This document shows positions 11,457-23,690 of a DNA stretch of 64,000 bases, in pieces. The translations under genes were made by a program, and so were the position numbers. Position 1 is the stretch's first letter. Every line of letters begins with the position of its first letter. Origin of the DNA: Undaria pinnatifida (taxonomy: Eukaryota; Sar; Phaeophyceae; Laminariales; Alariaceae); NCBI GenBank assembly GCA_012845835.1, contig JABAKD010000026.1, forward strand, positions 3,703,699 to 3,767,698, in the 5' to 3' direction. The notes below the pieces were generated by a model that searched no databases, was not told where the DNA came from, and worked only from the letters and a program-made list of their open reading frames with translations.

Positions 11457-11974
11457 GGATGGGTGTGTGGGGAAGGCGGTGGTAGCAAGGGGCAGTCCTC
11501 GTTTCAACCCGTTTTTGTAATCAATCAACATGAATCCTCGTTTGTTCCAACTAGTTTGTCTCGAAAACGGGGGGGCCGTAGTAATAAACCACAGTGATAA
11601 ACTACACTAGTAAAGTGCAGTAGTAAAGTACAGCAGTAAAGTACAGTAGTAAAGTGCAGTAGCAGAGCGCAGCACCAAAGGAAAAGGAAGCAGGGGCATC
11701 TTGCTGGCCATCTTGCTGGCAAACAACCCCGCTATAGTACGCGGCGGGCGGCACAGCTGCATAAAAAAAAATTCGGCAAACTTGCCTCACCAAGAGCGTC
11801 GCCTGGAAAAGGCATAGCAAATGGGTGCAAAGCCGATCGAGGCCATAGTCTGTACCAACTGCAGTACCTCGTAAACAAAAAAACAATGCGGGTACAGTAT
11901 GCACACCATATTTTCATACAACGCGCAGCAAGTACAGCAAGCGCAGAAAGGTGTAGAGATGCCGACGGGGACAA

Positions 11975-12037
11975 GGGGAAAGGAAAAGGAAAAGGAAAAG
12001 GAAAAGGAATAGGAATAGGAATAGGAATAGGAATAGA
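11975..12037. repeat. AGGAAA / AGGAAT hexamer microsatellite
   Basis: Five aaaagg units switch cleanly to five aatagg units, inside the intron between CYRI exons D and E. The long frames on both strands here are repeat products. Confidence 0.9.
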
Positions 12038-12617
12038 AACGGTTGCATACCAGGGAGAAACAAACGCCGATATAATAATACAAAATACCAAAACGCATGA
12101 CAACAAGGACGTGAGTTCGCCCCCTGACCGACCGGCAAGAGCATGATGCATGATGGTATCATGTGAAGATACTGCAGCAGTGCAGTGGTAGTCTAGTGCA
12201 TCATACCTTAACTTACTGCTTTACAGAAGCACATGTTGGGATATACAACATTTGCAACGCACTCTCCTCTCTGGCAAGAGCATGATGCATGATGCATGAT
12301 GAATGGTTTATGGCAGCAGTGCAGTCACAGTTCACTGTAGCTCGGCTCACTGCTTTACTGCAGTACATGTTGGGTACTACAACACTTGTACAGCACTCTA
12401 GCAAGCAACGCACTATTGATACCTCTTCAGAACCGTCGTTTTTTAGCACAAAATTCTTGACATCAGTGTTGGTGTACTGTATGTATTGTATGGTATGGTA
12501 TGGTATGTACTGTAGCCCGAAGAGGGCGCTTCAAAAACACCAAACAATGGTAACGGCAGGCAGCGCACCACTCCATCACTCCATCACTCCATCACTCAAT
12601 GAATAGCCCTTACTCAC

Positions 12618-12745
12618 TTGTATACCCTCCTCTGCACCATTCCGCAGCACATGTTGGCAACGGTTGCGATGACGTTCGCTACGTGTGGCACCTCCCGAGC
12701 CGTCTCCGTCGTCACCTTTGCCAGCATGACCATGAACGGCACATT
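12618..12745 (-). CDS. CYRI/FAM49 homologue, exon D
   Basis: The exon reads NVPFMVMLAKVTTETAREVP, then HVANVIATVANMCCGMVQRR and VYN. The human counterpart is ATPMLKTLSDATTKF followed by TMASVCRVMLE. Acceptor: tgtattgtag at 12755-12746, phase 0. Donor: GTGAGT at 12617-12612, phase 2, which joins exon E in frame. Another GT (GGGTATAC) lies 8 bases upstream but would shift the frame, so I chose the GTGAGT site. Partial decayed copies of the exon start and its upstream flank are at 12822-12900 and 13358-13440. Confidence 0.88.
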
Positions 12746-12821
12746 CTACAATACATACAAGGATACAAGTAGTTCAAACACAGCAGGCATTGCGTAGCAG
12801 CGGGGGGGGGGGGATGTTTTA

Positions 12822-13440
12822 CGAGTTATGACCTTGGTCAGAATCACCACGAACTGGATTCTAATCACATCGAAGAAGTCGAAACAAGCATTGTGTAACA
12901 GGGAAAGGGGAGGGAAGGGGGGGAGGGGGTAGTAATTTTTCATTGCTTGCCTTACTTAGCCTTACTTAGTGATTTGACCATAGCATTGACCACGCATCCC
13001 TTTCCCTTTCGAGACGGAGCACCGTTCATTCCTACTCCTAATAGAGACACTTCCAACATTTTGGCGCTCTTGACGCTTTTTCCATACAATACATGAAACT
13101 GTTTGCTTATCTTATCCCCTTCCTGTTTCGCCGCCTGTGGCCACCATCTACCTCCTAGGATAGCAATCGTTTGTTCGCTACCCTCTAGTCTACCAAACTC
13201 TTCCATGTCACATTCATTCGTCTGATTTCCTCCTCTCCACTAACACACCCGCTTCCTCCTTGTATATCTGACATTGTTCTAGTACGTACGTGAGTCCTAG
13301 TCTCTAGGGTAGTTGATTCACCGGGAGGGGGGGGGGGAGGGGGGTGATTTTTCATCAGTTGTGACCTTGGAAAGCATCACGATAAAACGGCACATTCCGC
13401 AAAACAACAAAGGAGGTCAAGCACAGCAGGCATTACGTCA
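12822..13440 (-). repeat. Decayed copies of CYRI exon D start, and G-run blocks
   Basis: Two segments (12822-12900 and 13358-13440) match the first 40 bases of exon D plus about 60 bases of upstream intron. On the plus strand these read gaccttgg-aa-catcac followed by acggcacattc and cacagcaggcatt. The second copy still has the AATGTGCCGTT start, but the frame breaks. G runs at 12801 and 13325 follow each copy. A LINE tail (12925-13280) sits between them. Confidence 0.6.
12925..13280 (-). pseudogene. LINE-type retroelement ORF2, 3' end, second copy
   Basis: The minus strand reads MEEFGRLEGSEQTIAILGGR, then WWPQAAKQEGDKISKQF, and later NGAPSRKG and VVNAMVKS. This is the same C-terminal segment as at 4685-5085, better preserved; the two are about 80 percent alike by eye. 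The upstream part has a stop where the first copy reads KEERDALE. After the stop codon the transcript strand runs into aattactaccccctcccc, a C-rich tail. It lies inside the CYRI intron between exons C and D, on the sense strand of the gene. Confidence 0.6.
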
Positions 13441-13680
13441 CAGAGGGTGGGGGGTGAATCACAGTCGGCAGGGGGGGTGATGTTCCACGAGATATACATG
13501 CGCGGTGGTGGGCTAGAAAAGGACGATACATTCTAGCACGGGTTGCGCGTGTGGGGGGGGCGTGAGGTTCCACGAGTTACACGCGGTGGCGGGAAAACAA
13601 ACGGACGGCAGACGCCAGAACGCGTGGCGGCTACTCGTGCGTGATCGTAGCGCCAAGCATCGTACTTGGTGCCGTGGCTT

Positions 13681-13772
13681 TCACCCCCTGTAGAGCCCCG
13701 AAAGCTTTCCCTATACTAACTCCAAGTAATTTGGCCCCCAGATGAGGGTTACAGTGTAAAAGAGGTTAACGC
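13681..13772. mobile_element. Family F small inverted-repeat element, diverged copy
   Basis: It has the layout of the intact element at 31834-31922: ccc-ctgtagagccccgaa, then ccaagtaatttggccccc, then agaggttaac. The terminal repeats are decayed. Confidence 0.5.
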
Positions 13773-14394
13773 CGACTACTAATAATAGTACCAATATAAG
13801 GATATTACGGGGGGTAGCAAGCGCGGCTTAGCACCCCAGAGAACAGTAGTAGAATGATCGTAGTATAATGATCGGAGGCAGCGGTCTGGAAGGGAACGCT
13901 GAAAACCTTACTGGTATACTGGTATACTGGTATACTGGTATTCTGGTATTTTATAGTGAAATCCGAACCATCAGCCGCCACGTATGGCATGAAAAAATAA
14001 GAAGCTTTGTAGCGAGTGTGGGCCATGAAATAGTAGCGATGCTTGTTTGCGCACAACCCGAAAAAGGCTCTGCCACGCCACAACCTTGCGGGCACTCGCA
14101 CCCAACCCCAACCCATGCCATACCATACGGGCACACACAACATACGGTAGGGGCCATACGGGCACAAGTGGTAGCGAAGTAGTGTGAAATAGTGTGTTTC
14201 GACAGAGGTCGCAATTTTTCGCCGTTTTTTTTTTCTTGTGGATAATGTGATGAGGCGATGAGGTCCTACCACAAAATAACAGCAAAACAACGTCATACCA
14301 CTCCACTATCGTTGTGTCTTTTACAATATTATACAATATTTTACAATATTATAGAACGGTACATATTAGCATAGAATAGTACCTGGTATATTTC

Positions 14395-14830
14395 CCATGA
14401 TAGTTTCCACGCACAAATTGAGCTGCCCCGCCCGTCCCCCCCCCCCCCCCCTTCCCCCCCCCCTCCAACCCCGCTCCCTTTTGATCAAAACCAGGCCCTC
14501 AAGTCCTTCGAAACTCCGCCCTTCCCTCACCGGTTATTCGACTCACAGGATTCACTTGATATACGGATGCATTTCCTTCCACAGCTGTCAGATTTTGTCC
14601 CCCTCAAAAACGGGTTTTATAGTTTCCGCGCACAGACTGACTAAAATCACCCTGTTGACCCTGATAGCTACACTGTAGTTGCAAGGGGAGTCGCCGACCT
14701 GTATCCTTAATGAGGACACACAACCCGTAATACGCGCGATCGGAGTATCACACACAGCTTGCAAAGATGAGTTTCGACAAAATGTTCGATCTCACAGCTG
14801 GAGTGTATTTTCATTTTATATACTACGGCT
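14395..14830 (+). mobile_element. Repeat family A copy
   Basis: It begins tagtttccacgcac and contains a C run (14437-14462). It carries the full conserved core (gattttgtccccctcaaaaa, aaggggagtcgccgacc, cctt-aatgaggacacacaac) and ends at the inverted-repeat terminus cacagctggagtgtatttt. It lies in CYRI intron C-D. The 179-codon frame starting at 14679 crosses the element end and is rejected as a gene. Confidence 0.75.
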
Positions 14831-16099
14831 AGTGTCTACGGCTAGTGTGTCCACAGCAGCAGCCGTCTGGCAAAGGGTGAGGGGGCACACACACCGGCAC
14901 TACAGCAGCACTACAACAGCACTACAACAGCACTACGTACCGACCAATCCACAAGGGCAGCACAGCAGCACGGCAGGAGCTGGGTGGGGTTTTTCACGTT
15001 CTTACGATTCTCCACCTTCCGGGGGAGAGCGCGAGCCGTCCCCGGGAGAGGTTTTTCATGGGACTCGCCGGCCGTTTTGTCGCCGGGGACACCGAGGGCT
15101 CATGTGTGGGTGCGGGCGTGGTAGTGTATCATATAATTATTTGTGTACGTACCTATTAATAGGCCATCGGGTTTTACTTTACTTTTCTCAAAGCCAGGGC
15201 TTGGTTATCAGTACATAATACTCTATGTATAATAGTATATGATAGCATACGATATAATATAATTGTGTACGTACCTAGGCCATCGGGTTTCACTCCCCCC
15301 CCCCCTTCCCCCTCAAGGTCAGGGCTTGGGTTAAGAGGTACCTATCCTGATATCCTGATATCCTGCTATCCTGAAGCTATTAATATTGTAGTACCCCTAC
15401 CATACTATCTATACTATCTATACTATTAATAGTAATAATAGTATAGATAATACTAATACTGATACTACTAATAGTGCTGATAGTATTGATAGTATGATAT
15501 TATACCGTGCATTACTACTAATATTAATATTTAGCACTATTATTACAGTAGTACTACTATTATTACTATTATTATTAATAGTGATATTGGAAGCATGCGT
15601 CGTGACCTATGCTTCCAAGTATTTGTGGAAGAAAACGAAGGGAAACAGTTTGGACGGTGACTTGCTGTTGCTGCTGACCGTACTGATAGTAACTCTTCGA
15701 CTAAGAACTTCAGCACCACTGCGCAGGAAGCCATCGGCCGTCCCCGCCATGGAGTTTCGTTCGTCGGCTCAAGGGCCATGGCGGATGACCACCATAAATC
15801 CAGGCATATGCCGTAGTCTCTGTTGCTTGAGATGCCCAAACATACATGCTAAATCGCTGTCCAGCGAGGTGCGCAATAAACACACCGAATCCAAGCTAAA
15901 GGAAAAGGAAAGGCCTCACTTGGTATTTCTTATTTTTGGCTATTACAGATTGGTACGCTACCTCAGCGGCTAACAGAGACGGGGTCGAGGTCGGTGTCCG
16001 CCACAGCACAGCACAGCACAGCACAGCACAGCTCTAACCCTAACCCCAACCCTAAGAAGCTAAGAACAAGCACCATTTGTTACATTATACCATCCATAC
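14831..16099. other. Intron stretch with AT-rich microsatellite and a doubtful ORF
   Basis: The stretch holds actacaacagc repeats (14910-14940), a duplicated block gtacgtac-ta-gccatcggg (15143 and 15270), and a TACTAATA-rich tract (15395-15590). The 159-codon frame at 15494-15973 starts in that tract, so its Leu/Ile-rich beginning is low complexity. The part after 15600 looks somewhat protein-like on either strand, but I recognise nothing. Confidence 0.4.
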
Positions 16100-16243
16100 C
16101 TCTGCGATGAACATGGAGATGCGATTAGCGTCCGTGTCCGCAACGGGCAGTTGTGGCAACAACCCCTGCTCTTGCTCCTTTTTCATCCTCGACAAATGTC
16201 TGCGGTATGACGCTAAGTCGTTCTGGATCTGCGGCCGCATCAT
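16100..16243 (-). CDS. CYRI/FAM49 homologue, exon C
   Basis: The exon reads MMRPQIQNDLASYRRHLSRM, then KKEQEQGLLPQLPVADTDAN and RISMFIAE. This is the most diagnostic block of the family: human CYRI has NPAIQNDFSYYRRTLSRMR followed by NRMSLFYAE. Acceptor: cacccggcag at 16253-16244, phase 0. Donor: GTATGG at 16099-16094, phase 0. The insert after LSRM (about 15 residues, Gln/Leu/Pro-rich) is of similar length to the human loop. Partial decayed copies of the 5' part occur upstream in the intron at about 16425-16470 and 16571-16640. Confidence 0.9.
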
Positions 16244-16424
16244 CTGCCGGGTGACGACAGCATCACGAGGCCATGACAAAGGCGATGACAAAACACGATG
16301 CACAACATGAGAAAAAACATGCTGAGAACATGATGCAGCATGACCACAACACGACGATGAAAACATGACGAGGACAGCATGGCCACGATGGATGGACGAC
16401 AGCATTATGTACCATCCTCTCTCT

Positions 16425-16640
16425 CCATTCCCAACACAAGTGTCGGCGGTACGACGCGAATGCAAAGGAGTCAATTGACACACGGCATGTATGCAAATAC
16501 GTGGCAGTGTGGTGAGCATAAGCTGTTTATTTTTTATTTTGTCCCATCCGCCGGAGGGAAAAAAAAGAATAAAAAGACGCTAAGTCGCTCTGGATCTGCG
16601 GCACATCATATGTGGGGTGAGATCATCGTGAGCAAGGACG
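16425..16640 (-). repeat. Two decayed copies of the 5' part of CYRI exon C
   Basis: The segment 16571-16640 repeats gacgctaagtcg-tctggat and ctgcgg..catcat of exon C at about 85 percent by eye. The segment 16425-16470 repeats the following part (gtc-gcggta-gacgc). Both are in the same orientation as exon C and upstream of it in the transcript. Neither keeps the frame. Confidence 0.6.
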
Positions 16641-17214
16641 GAGGGCCGGATCTTATTACTCAAGACTACTCAAGAGTACTGTGACCTTTTCAGAACTGCA
16701 CAAACATACAACACTGATCGCACGTCGGTTGTCCCAAAAAGCATACCTGGTGCACAAAAAAAACATAATTGTATTTCAAAAAAAAGTTACGGCTGTTTCC
16801 TGTGCGGTTCAATTTCGAGCTTCAGACTATATTTTGCGATCCCAAAAAAAGAAATCACCTGCCTGTGCAGTCCGAATGTGCAAAATTGGATCGGAAAAAA
16901 ACGAATTTGAGAATCCGATGGCACAAGTTATAATATTTTGGTTACGTGCCCTACTTGCGCTGTGGCTTATTCATTTTTCTTTCCAGTGTTCAGAGCGAAT
17001 TATGGCATACCAATACCTGGTATGCAGCTCATAGGAACACGCCTGCAAAGCTCCTTTTGAAATATTAACAAAGACGCCCCCGGGATTTGACGCCAACCGC
17101 ACCCGCAACGGTGGGGGCGTTTGGTCTTACTCTTACTACAATACTCCCTTTGTCCCACAAGTAGACCACTAGACCACCTTACGGGGTGCAGGTCGTAGCC
17201 CCAACGGCAGCGTT

Positions 17215-17352
17215 GAAGATAACCTACATGATAACCTACATGATGACCTACATGATAACCTACATGATGACCTACATGATAACCTACATGATGACCTACA
17301 TGATAACCTACATGATAATAACCTACATGATAATAATCTACATGATAACCTA
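17215..17352. repeat. 11-12-bp minisatellite (CCTACATGATAA)
   Basis: About eleven units of cctacatgat alternate between aa and ga spacers, with two taataa expansions. It lies in the CYRI intron between exons B and C. Confidence 0.9.
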
Positions 17353-18104
17353 CATGCTGTAAATGCTGCACATGCTGTATGGTACTCGCCATCGCGAGAT
17401 AGATAAACGTACGAGAAGCTGGTAGATAAAAAGTGAAATAAAAATGACAACGTGTTTTCATTGTTTTTCAGAATTTTGGTTCAACTTTTTTTGCCAATTT
17501 TGGAAAAATTGTGTAAGTTGGTTTCGAGATTTGTTTTGAGAATTCTCAAAAACGAAACAAATCGTCCAATTTGAGGGAATTGTCACCCTTAAACACCTTA
17601 AACACCTTAAACCGATCACCCCCTGTGCACAGACCACACAACACGATAGACTCTACCATCTCCCATCAGCGTTCCCTACCCCGTAAAAGCGGAGTCGAAT
17701 TATCGTTGGGGCATACAGGAAAGCTCCAGCAAATTGCGAGACCACATCCCCCCCTCCCCCTTTCATTTTGCCGTTCTATTTCCACCGCAATAAGGGAAGC
17801 ATATGGTCATTTTCGGGCCGACTGGTTTCTATTCTAGTTGGGTCGTTCACCCATGTGCTGCGCGTCGAGAAACAAAAAAAAAATCCAAAAAACGACGCCG
17901 AATTCGAATAAGAAAAATTCGAAAATAATCGGACACGGTTCGGGCTTGTTTCAACGAATGGTGATTTAATGTTTAATTACCAGGGATGGGACAAGGGACA
18001 AGAGGAGTTCTTCATACTACCGTAATAAGCGCACGGATGATTCAGACGTCGCCAACAGAACCGGGATTGGTATTCGATCGCCATGTAAACAGACACCGCC
18101 AAAC

Positions 18105-18221
18105 CTTGAGTTGGTCCCATTCCAGCACCGCCTGCAGCAACTCCGTCAGCTTGCAAGCTAGCCGCGGCTGATCCACTATCGAGTCTAGCTCCGCCAGTCT
18201 TCGCAGTAGAACAGGCATCAT
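18105..18221 (-). CDS. CYRI/FAM49 homologue, exon B
   Basis: The exon reads MMPVLLRRLAELDSIVDQPR and then LACKLTELLQAVLEWDQLK. The last part matches human LAKQFAEILHFTLRFDELK, directly before the IQND block of exon C. Acceptor: ttgtaatag at 18230-18222, phase 0. Donor: GTTTGG at 18104-18099, a weaker consensus but the only one that keeps the frame with exon C. The length is 39 codons. Confidence 0.87.
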
Positions 18222-18519
18222 CTATTACAAAAATGCAATAAAAAAAAACAGGTTAGCTGTGAGATCAAAACAGTTTAGTCGCAACTAGTATTTACAAGCT
18301 GCGTGTGATACTACGATCGTGCGTGCGTGCGTGCGTGAGTGCTACTGGGTGTGTCTGTTGCGTCCTAACGCACCAAGCGTAAGCATATAAAGGCAACTGA
18401 CATGGGAATGCAGAAACGAGCGTTGCGGGCCACAGAGGGCAAACTTAGCAAAAAACAAACTCGTTTTTCTTACAGCAGACTGATGGGAACGAGATGAGAG
18501 AGTCACACGCTGGCCGTAC

Positions 18520-18630
18520 CTCCTCCATGTCTGTTGATAGCTCGAAGAACGTTCGTATCTTGTCGACGTTAGGCAGCAGAGCCCTACTAGCGGCTCGCTG
18601 CAACCCTTCGTCTTCCGGCGCGCTCATTGA
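18520..18630 (-). CDS. CYRI/FAM49 homologue, exon A
   Basis: The exon reads SMSAPEDEGLQRAASRALLP and then NVDKIRTFFELSTDMEE. The human counterpart is HPADEKLQEKAWGAVVPLV followed by GKLKKFYEFSQRLE. Acceptor: tgtgtttcag at 18640-18631, phase 0. Donor: GTACGG at 18519-18514, phase 0. The length is 37 codons. An A-rich/G-run region (18690-18708) lies in the preceding intron. Confidence 0.88.
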
Positions 18631-19140
18631 CTGAAACACAGTTGTACACGACACGGCACGAAAATCACACGGCAATCAAAACAAAACAGCGGGGGGGGGG
18701 GGGGGGGGGTACATAAGTTAGACAGAGGACCCAACAAACTTGAACGGAACAGCACGGAAATAGAACAGGGGTGGCACAAATACAAGTTCACAGAGGGTAT
18801 ACAGAGTGAAATTGACATAGGACACACCAAGCAAAGGGTTCTCTCATCGGCCATCATACAAGAGAGCCCGTGTAGTGTATAGCATGGCATGCCTCAGCAG
18901 TCACACTTGACATTCGCGTTTAATCCAATATTTATTAATCCATTATTGATCATCCATTAGTGATCATCCACTAGTGATCACCCCTTGTTGATGAGGCTGC
19001 CTACCAGTAACGTTTAATTCCGATATCCAAGTGAGACGACGTATGACGTGGCAGGGCATCAGGTCCACCACAATGCAACTAGGTGTCACAAAAGTGCAAG
19101 GTTGGCACGCATGACGCATGACAAGCCGGGTACCGGTAGC

Positions 19141-19348
19141 ACGGTCAAGAAACAAGTCAGAAACAAGTCAAAAACACGTCAGAAACAAGTCAGAAACAAG
19201 TCAGAAACAAGTCAGAAAACAAGTCAAAAACAAGTCAAAAACAAGTTAGAAACAAGTCAAAAACAAGTCAGAAACAAGTCAGAAACAAGTCAGAAACAAT
19301 TCAGAAACAAGTCAGAAACAAGTCAGAAACACGTCAGAAACAAGTCAA
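19141..19348. repeat. 11-bp minisatellite (AAGTCAGAAAC)
   Basis: About eighteen units of aagtcagaaac, with aagtcaaaaac and acgtcagaaac variants, lie in the large CYRI intron Z-A. The 101-codon Lys/Gln/Asn-rich frame is a product of the repeat. Confidence 0.9.
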
Positions 19349-20515
19349 AATAGAGCATGGACAGCATAGCATGCCACAGCCGCGTAAGAAACGTTTCAAA
19401 AGGGATCATGGCCAGTATAGCAGCTAGTACCGTCATAATTGGTAGTAGTCGAGGCCTACGCATACACGCCATTCATTTGGGCAATCCGGCACGCTTTCGC
19501 TTCGGTCTGCATCGAGAGCAGTCTCATCATCATCATCATCATCGTGAGAGAAACTGTCAGTCAGCAGTCTTGCGAGAACTGCACGCGAGTGCAAAGTCTG
19601 CTACAGAGGAAGACACTCCAATAAAAATCTGCCTGCGAATCAAAATCTAAATCCAATACACACCTCAGACAGATGGCGATCTACATGATCTGTATGATCT
19701 GTATATCTATAGCTATAGATACTATGTATACGTGGTTGTGGCATCTTGTGCACATCTAACCTAGTGTAGGAGTGCCCATGTGCTAGCTCATGCAGATCGT
19801 ACGGGTCTCAGCCGATATAACATAATCTATAGGCCATGCAGGTCACATACAAAAGGGATTTGTCTTCTCTGAATTACACAGGTGATCTATGATCTATAGA
19901 TGATCTATAGATCAATACAAATATATTATTTGTCGGACGTGTGTTATGTCAATAACGTCGGAGGAGGTCGCAGAATAGTACCCGAGGTATATAAGATGAA
20001 TCCAAGCAAACCCGGCAAACCAGGCAAACCTCGGTTCGATTTGCATTGAGACCATCACACGGTAGAGAGACAGAGCGAGACTAAGCGGCAGTTATATGAT
20101 ACTGCACGCGACTGTCCAACGAACCCTCAGGGTCAGGGTTAGGCTTACAAGGGTTGGCAAGTAGAACCGGGGGGGCGTCGAAGCCGCACAATGGTTCATG
20201 GTGAGGTGGCACAGAGACGACGCGGAGAGGAGCTGGTGACGCCACTCAACACAGGACGCCAAGAATGGCTGGAAGGGAACGCGGAGCGGGTGGGGGGAAG
20301 GCTGCCGTGCTGATAGCGCTGTCGACGGAAGAATAACTGAAACGGTGGATCGTGTGGCACGTGCGGTTCTAGTGCGACGAATAAGTGGAGCCTGCGCTAT
20401 TGCTGCCCCGATTTTTAGCACCGGTTTTGTTTGTTTCGTTTTGTTTTTTTCCTTGGGGGCCGGGCGGGGGGGCGACAGCGGCAGTTCTTACACTTGGCAT
20501 CACTGTCGGCGATCC

Positions 20516-20672
20516 AGTAGAGTACAGCAGTAGAGTACAGCAGTAGAGTACAGTAGAGTACAGTAGAGTACAGTAGGGGTCCCCCAATAAGGGCTAGTAA
20601 GGGCTAGTAAGGGCTAGTGAGGGCTAGCAAGGGCTAGTAAGGCGGGCTGAGTAAGGGCTAGTAAGGCGGTAT
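20516..20672. repeat. Two adjacent minisatellites (AGTAGAGTACAGC; AAGGGCTAGT)
   Basis: Five units of agtagagtacagc with shortened forms are followed by seven units of aagggctagt with one insertion. A 17-bp triplicate tatccagtatactactg follows at 20843-20897. Confidence 0.85.
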
Positions 20673-21224
20673 CCCGACATTAGGCCCTCAAAATCGGTCG
20701 GCGCGAGTGTGAATTGTAATGATAATCATAACCCGGAATGAATAACGCGGGATTTTCCAATAAGGCGGTCATACTGCTCTCTAAACCACACCACACCACC
20801 GCTTTACTGGGGGAGCCCTACTATTATACCATTACACCACTGCTGTATCCAGTATACTACTGTATCCAGTATACTACTGTATCCAGTATACTACTGTAGT
20901 GACGATAATGGCGACAAGAGGAAGGAGACGGCGACAACACGTGTCGCAAGGTTCGCGGGGATCGGACTTGTGCTTATTTTCTTTTCTCGGCCTGTTGTTG
21001 TGTTTTTCGCATCCGGTACGCTCGCATTTCATTCGCTGTCCTCGACATACTTCATTCGACATGCTTATGGTTAAGGTTGTCTCACAGGTAGTAAGTCACC
21101 ACAGACATCTTGTATCTTAAGGTGCGCCCCATCTTTTATACATACGGAGAAGCAAGAGATAACGAGTTGGAGCAGATATCGATTGATCCATGTTTGCGGT
21201 TGATAGTGGCGGCTTTTCACTGCT

Positions 21225-21408
21225 GTAGTTATAGTTGTAGTTGTAGTTGTAGTTGTAGTTGTAGTTGTTGTAGGTGTAGTTGTTGTAGTTGTAGTTGTAG
21301 TTGTAGTTGTAGCTGTTGTAGTTGTAGTTGTAGTTGTAGTTGTAGTTGTAGTTGTAGTTGTTGTAGGTGTAGTTGTAGTTGTAGTTGTAGTTGTAGTTGT
21401 TGTTGTCT
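21225..21408. repeat. GTAGTT hexamer satellite
   Basis: About thirty units of gtagtt with ttgtaggtgtag interruptions at regular distance suggest a higher-order duplication. It yields Cys/Ser or Gln/Leu frames that are not genes. Confidence 0.9.
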
Positions 21409-23575
21409 TAACATTACACCGGTCTTTCTACATACTACATACCAGGTACTACACAACGACATCAGTACACCCAGAGTCCGTGCTGATTCTTCACCCTACA
21501 GAGATACCAATTATGTTGTCACAGACGACTGTGAAACAGAGTAAACCAAACAGTCGCAACTCATCAAGGTAAAACAAGTGAAGTCCTAGCGTACCGGGTA
21601 CGAGAACACAACAAAACAAGCCAGAATATAAAAAAAATGAAAAGAAAGAAAAAAGAAAAGAAGAAATAGAAACGAAAAAAGCAAACAAAGCAAAACAAAC
21701 CACAGGTGTTCTGAAGAATGCGATGCAAGAAGATCGGAAAGGACAGGAAAGGCTGCAATTGCCAGAGGAACACCATACGTGCTGAAGAGGAACAGATACC
21801 TGTTGCACGGGCAAAACAACACCAAGAAGACAACTGCTGTTGCACGGACAAAACAACACGAAGGATGACTGCTGTTTAAATGACAAAAACAACACGAAGA
21901 AGATGAAGATGAAAGGGGGCAAGCAGAAGGAAGAAAATAAAAAAAGAAAGGACGACAGCAAGTCGTTACTCGTACTCATGTCGCTTTCGCGCTCCCCCCC
22001 ATTGAACTCTCGAAAACAAAACAGAAACCACCACTCGCTGTAGAGGGTTCAGGGCTATGGCACACGCTCAACTTAATTAGTCGAACTGGTACCTTGCCAC
22101 ACGATCTGCCACTTCGTTTCTGCATTCATTATTTCGAAAAAATCTTCTAAACACGTCAGCTGTGAGTTCGATAAATTTAGGGTCGATACTCGTAGTTACT
22201 AGTGATACGTACCAGGTACTCGGCATAAATGTAATACTTTGGGCAGCGCATTAGACAGCGAACAATATACTAGCCGTTGACATTGCAGACCCCAGAAAGC
22301 GCTTGACGCGATTCGGCCACAGGCGGTCCGGACGATCTCCAAGCTTCTGCATCTACAGCAGTAGCAGTATTATCATATCTCACCATACAATACATGAGCC
22401 AACCCGGGCAGCAACGTTTTACTCCGTCGAGATTGAGGCGACGTTTCTCGTGCACTATCAATAGTCGAAACGAAGCTGTTGTGAGCGACTGGTAGTCTAA
22501 TGCATACTATAATGATACACTACAAGTAGTCGCAACTGGAACAGCTACAGCTGGGCCACGGAGTAGGCTGGTAACCATCTTCGCCCTCTCGTTGTGTAAC
22601 CCCTTGCGCCTTTTCCTTGTGCTATCCTTTTCCGCTTTCGCTATGTAACCCTTTGCCCCTTTCGTTGTGTAGGCCATTTCCTTTTTCGTTACTGCGTCAC
22701 CCTGGCCATCTTTAGTTGTGTACATTATTAATACTAATATTAATACTAATATTGATAAGGTGTTTCGTGTTTTGATACTCATACCAGTATTACCAAACTC
22801 TGCTGGCTTGGAACAACAAGAATGAAAACATAAAACGTCAAAACGCTGATGGGGTGCTTAATTATGGTGAAACTTCTTCACTATTAATAGTTGAGTTGGA
22901 GTAATCCCGACCAACCCAACCCAAGAGATATCTGGAGGGATGCGGGTAATAAAGGACCATTAATGCTGGTTGGGGTAGCGTTGGGTTATGAAATTCGTCC
23001 TTTTCAATACTATCACTACAATATTCAGTGTTTTCCTACCCAGCCAGACTTTGGCATAAACAGCCTATTATTATATTACCTGTACAAGTGCGAGTATTGA
23101 ATTGTGTTTGTCATTCAACCCTTTTCCCCGTGTGTCGTGTTCGTGCACTAGCGTGCACCAGGCAAGGGCCGCCCAGAACATTCTACACATTCTTCAAATT
23201 TCTTCTGGTTTCACACTTTCTTCTGACCATACCACACCGCAATAGCAGACTCTACTGACAATTAAAAGGTAGCTTACAGAGTAGATTAAACGATTGAGGT
23301 GATATTGATAGCGACATCATTTCAACGAAGCGCACCACTTCGACCAGCGGTAGCCAGTAGCCAGTGGCCAGAAGTCAACACTGCGATAACTCAACTAACT
23401 CAACCCATCTATAATAAGAACACAGAACACCTATTAATAAGCGCTAGTATCCAAGTGTGGTGGTGTGGTTTGGTTGGTTTTGGATTGAGGTTGGATGGAT
23501 TTGGTGTTGGATGGGTTTGGTTTGGGTTGGGCTGGGCTGGGCTGCGCTGTGTTGTGTTGTGTTGGGCGGCGCTGG

Positions 23576-23690
23576 GCTGAGGTGCTATGCTGTGTTGTGT
23601 TGTGTTGTGTTGTGTTGTGTTGTGTTGTGTCGTGTTGTGTTGTGTTGTGTGTTGTATTGTGTTGTATTGGGTTGTGTTGTGTTGGGATCG
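23576..23690. repeat. GTTGT pentamer satellite
   Basis: About twenty gttgt units are preceded by a GGTTTGG/GGCTGG-rich stretch (23460-23575). On the minus strand it encodes Thr/Gln/His nonsense. Confidence 0.9.
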
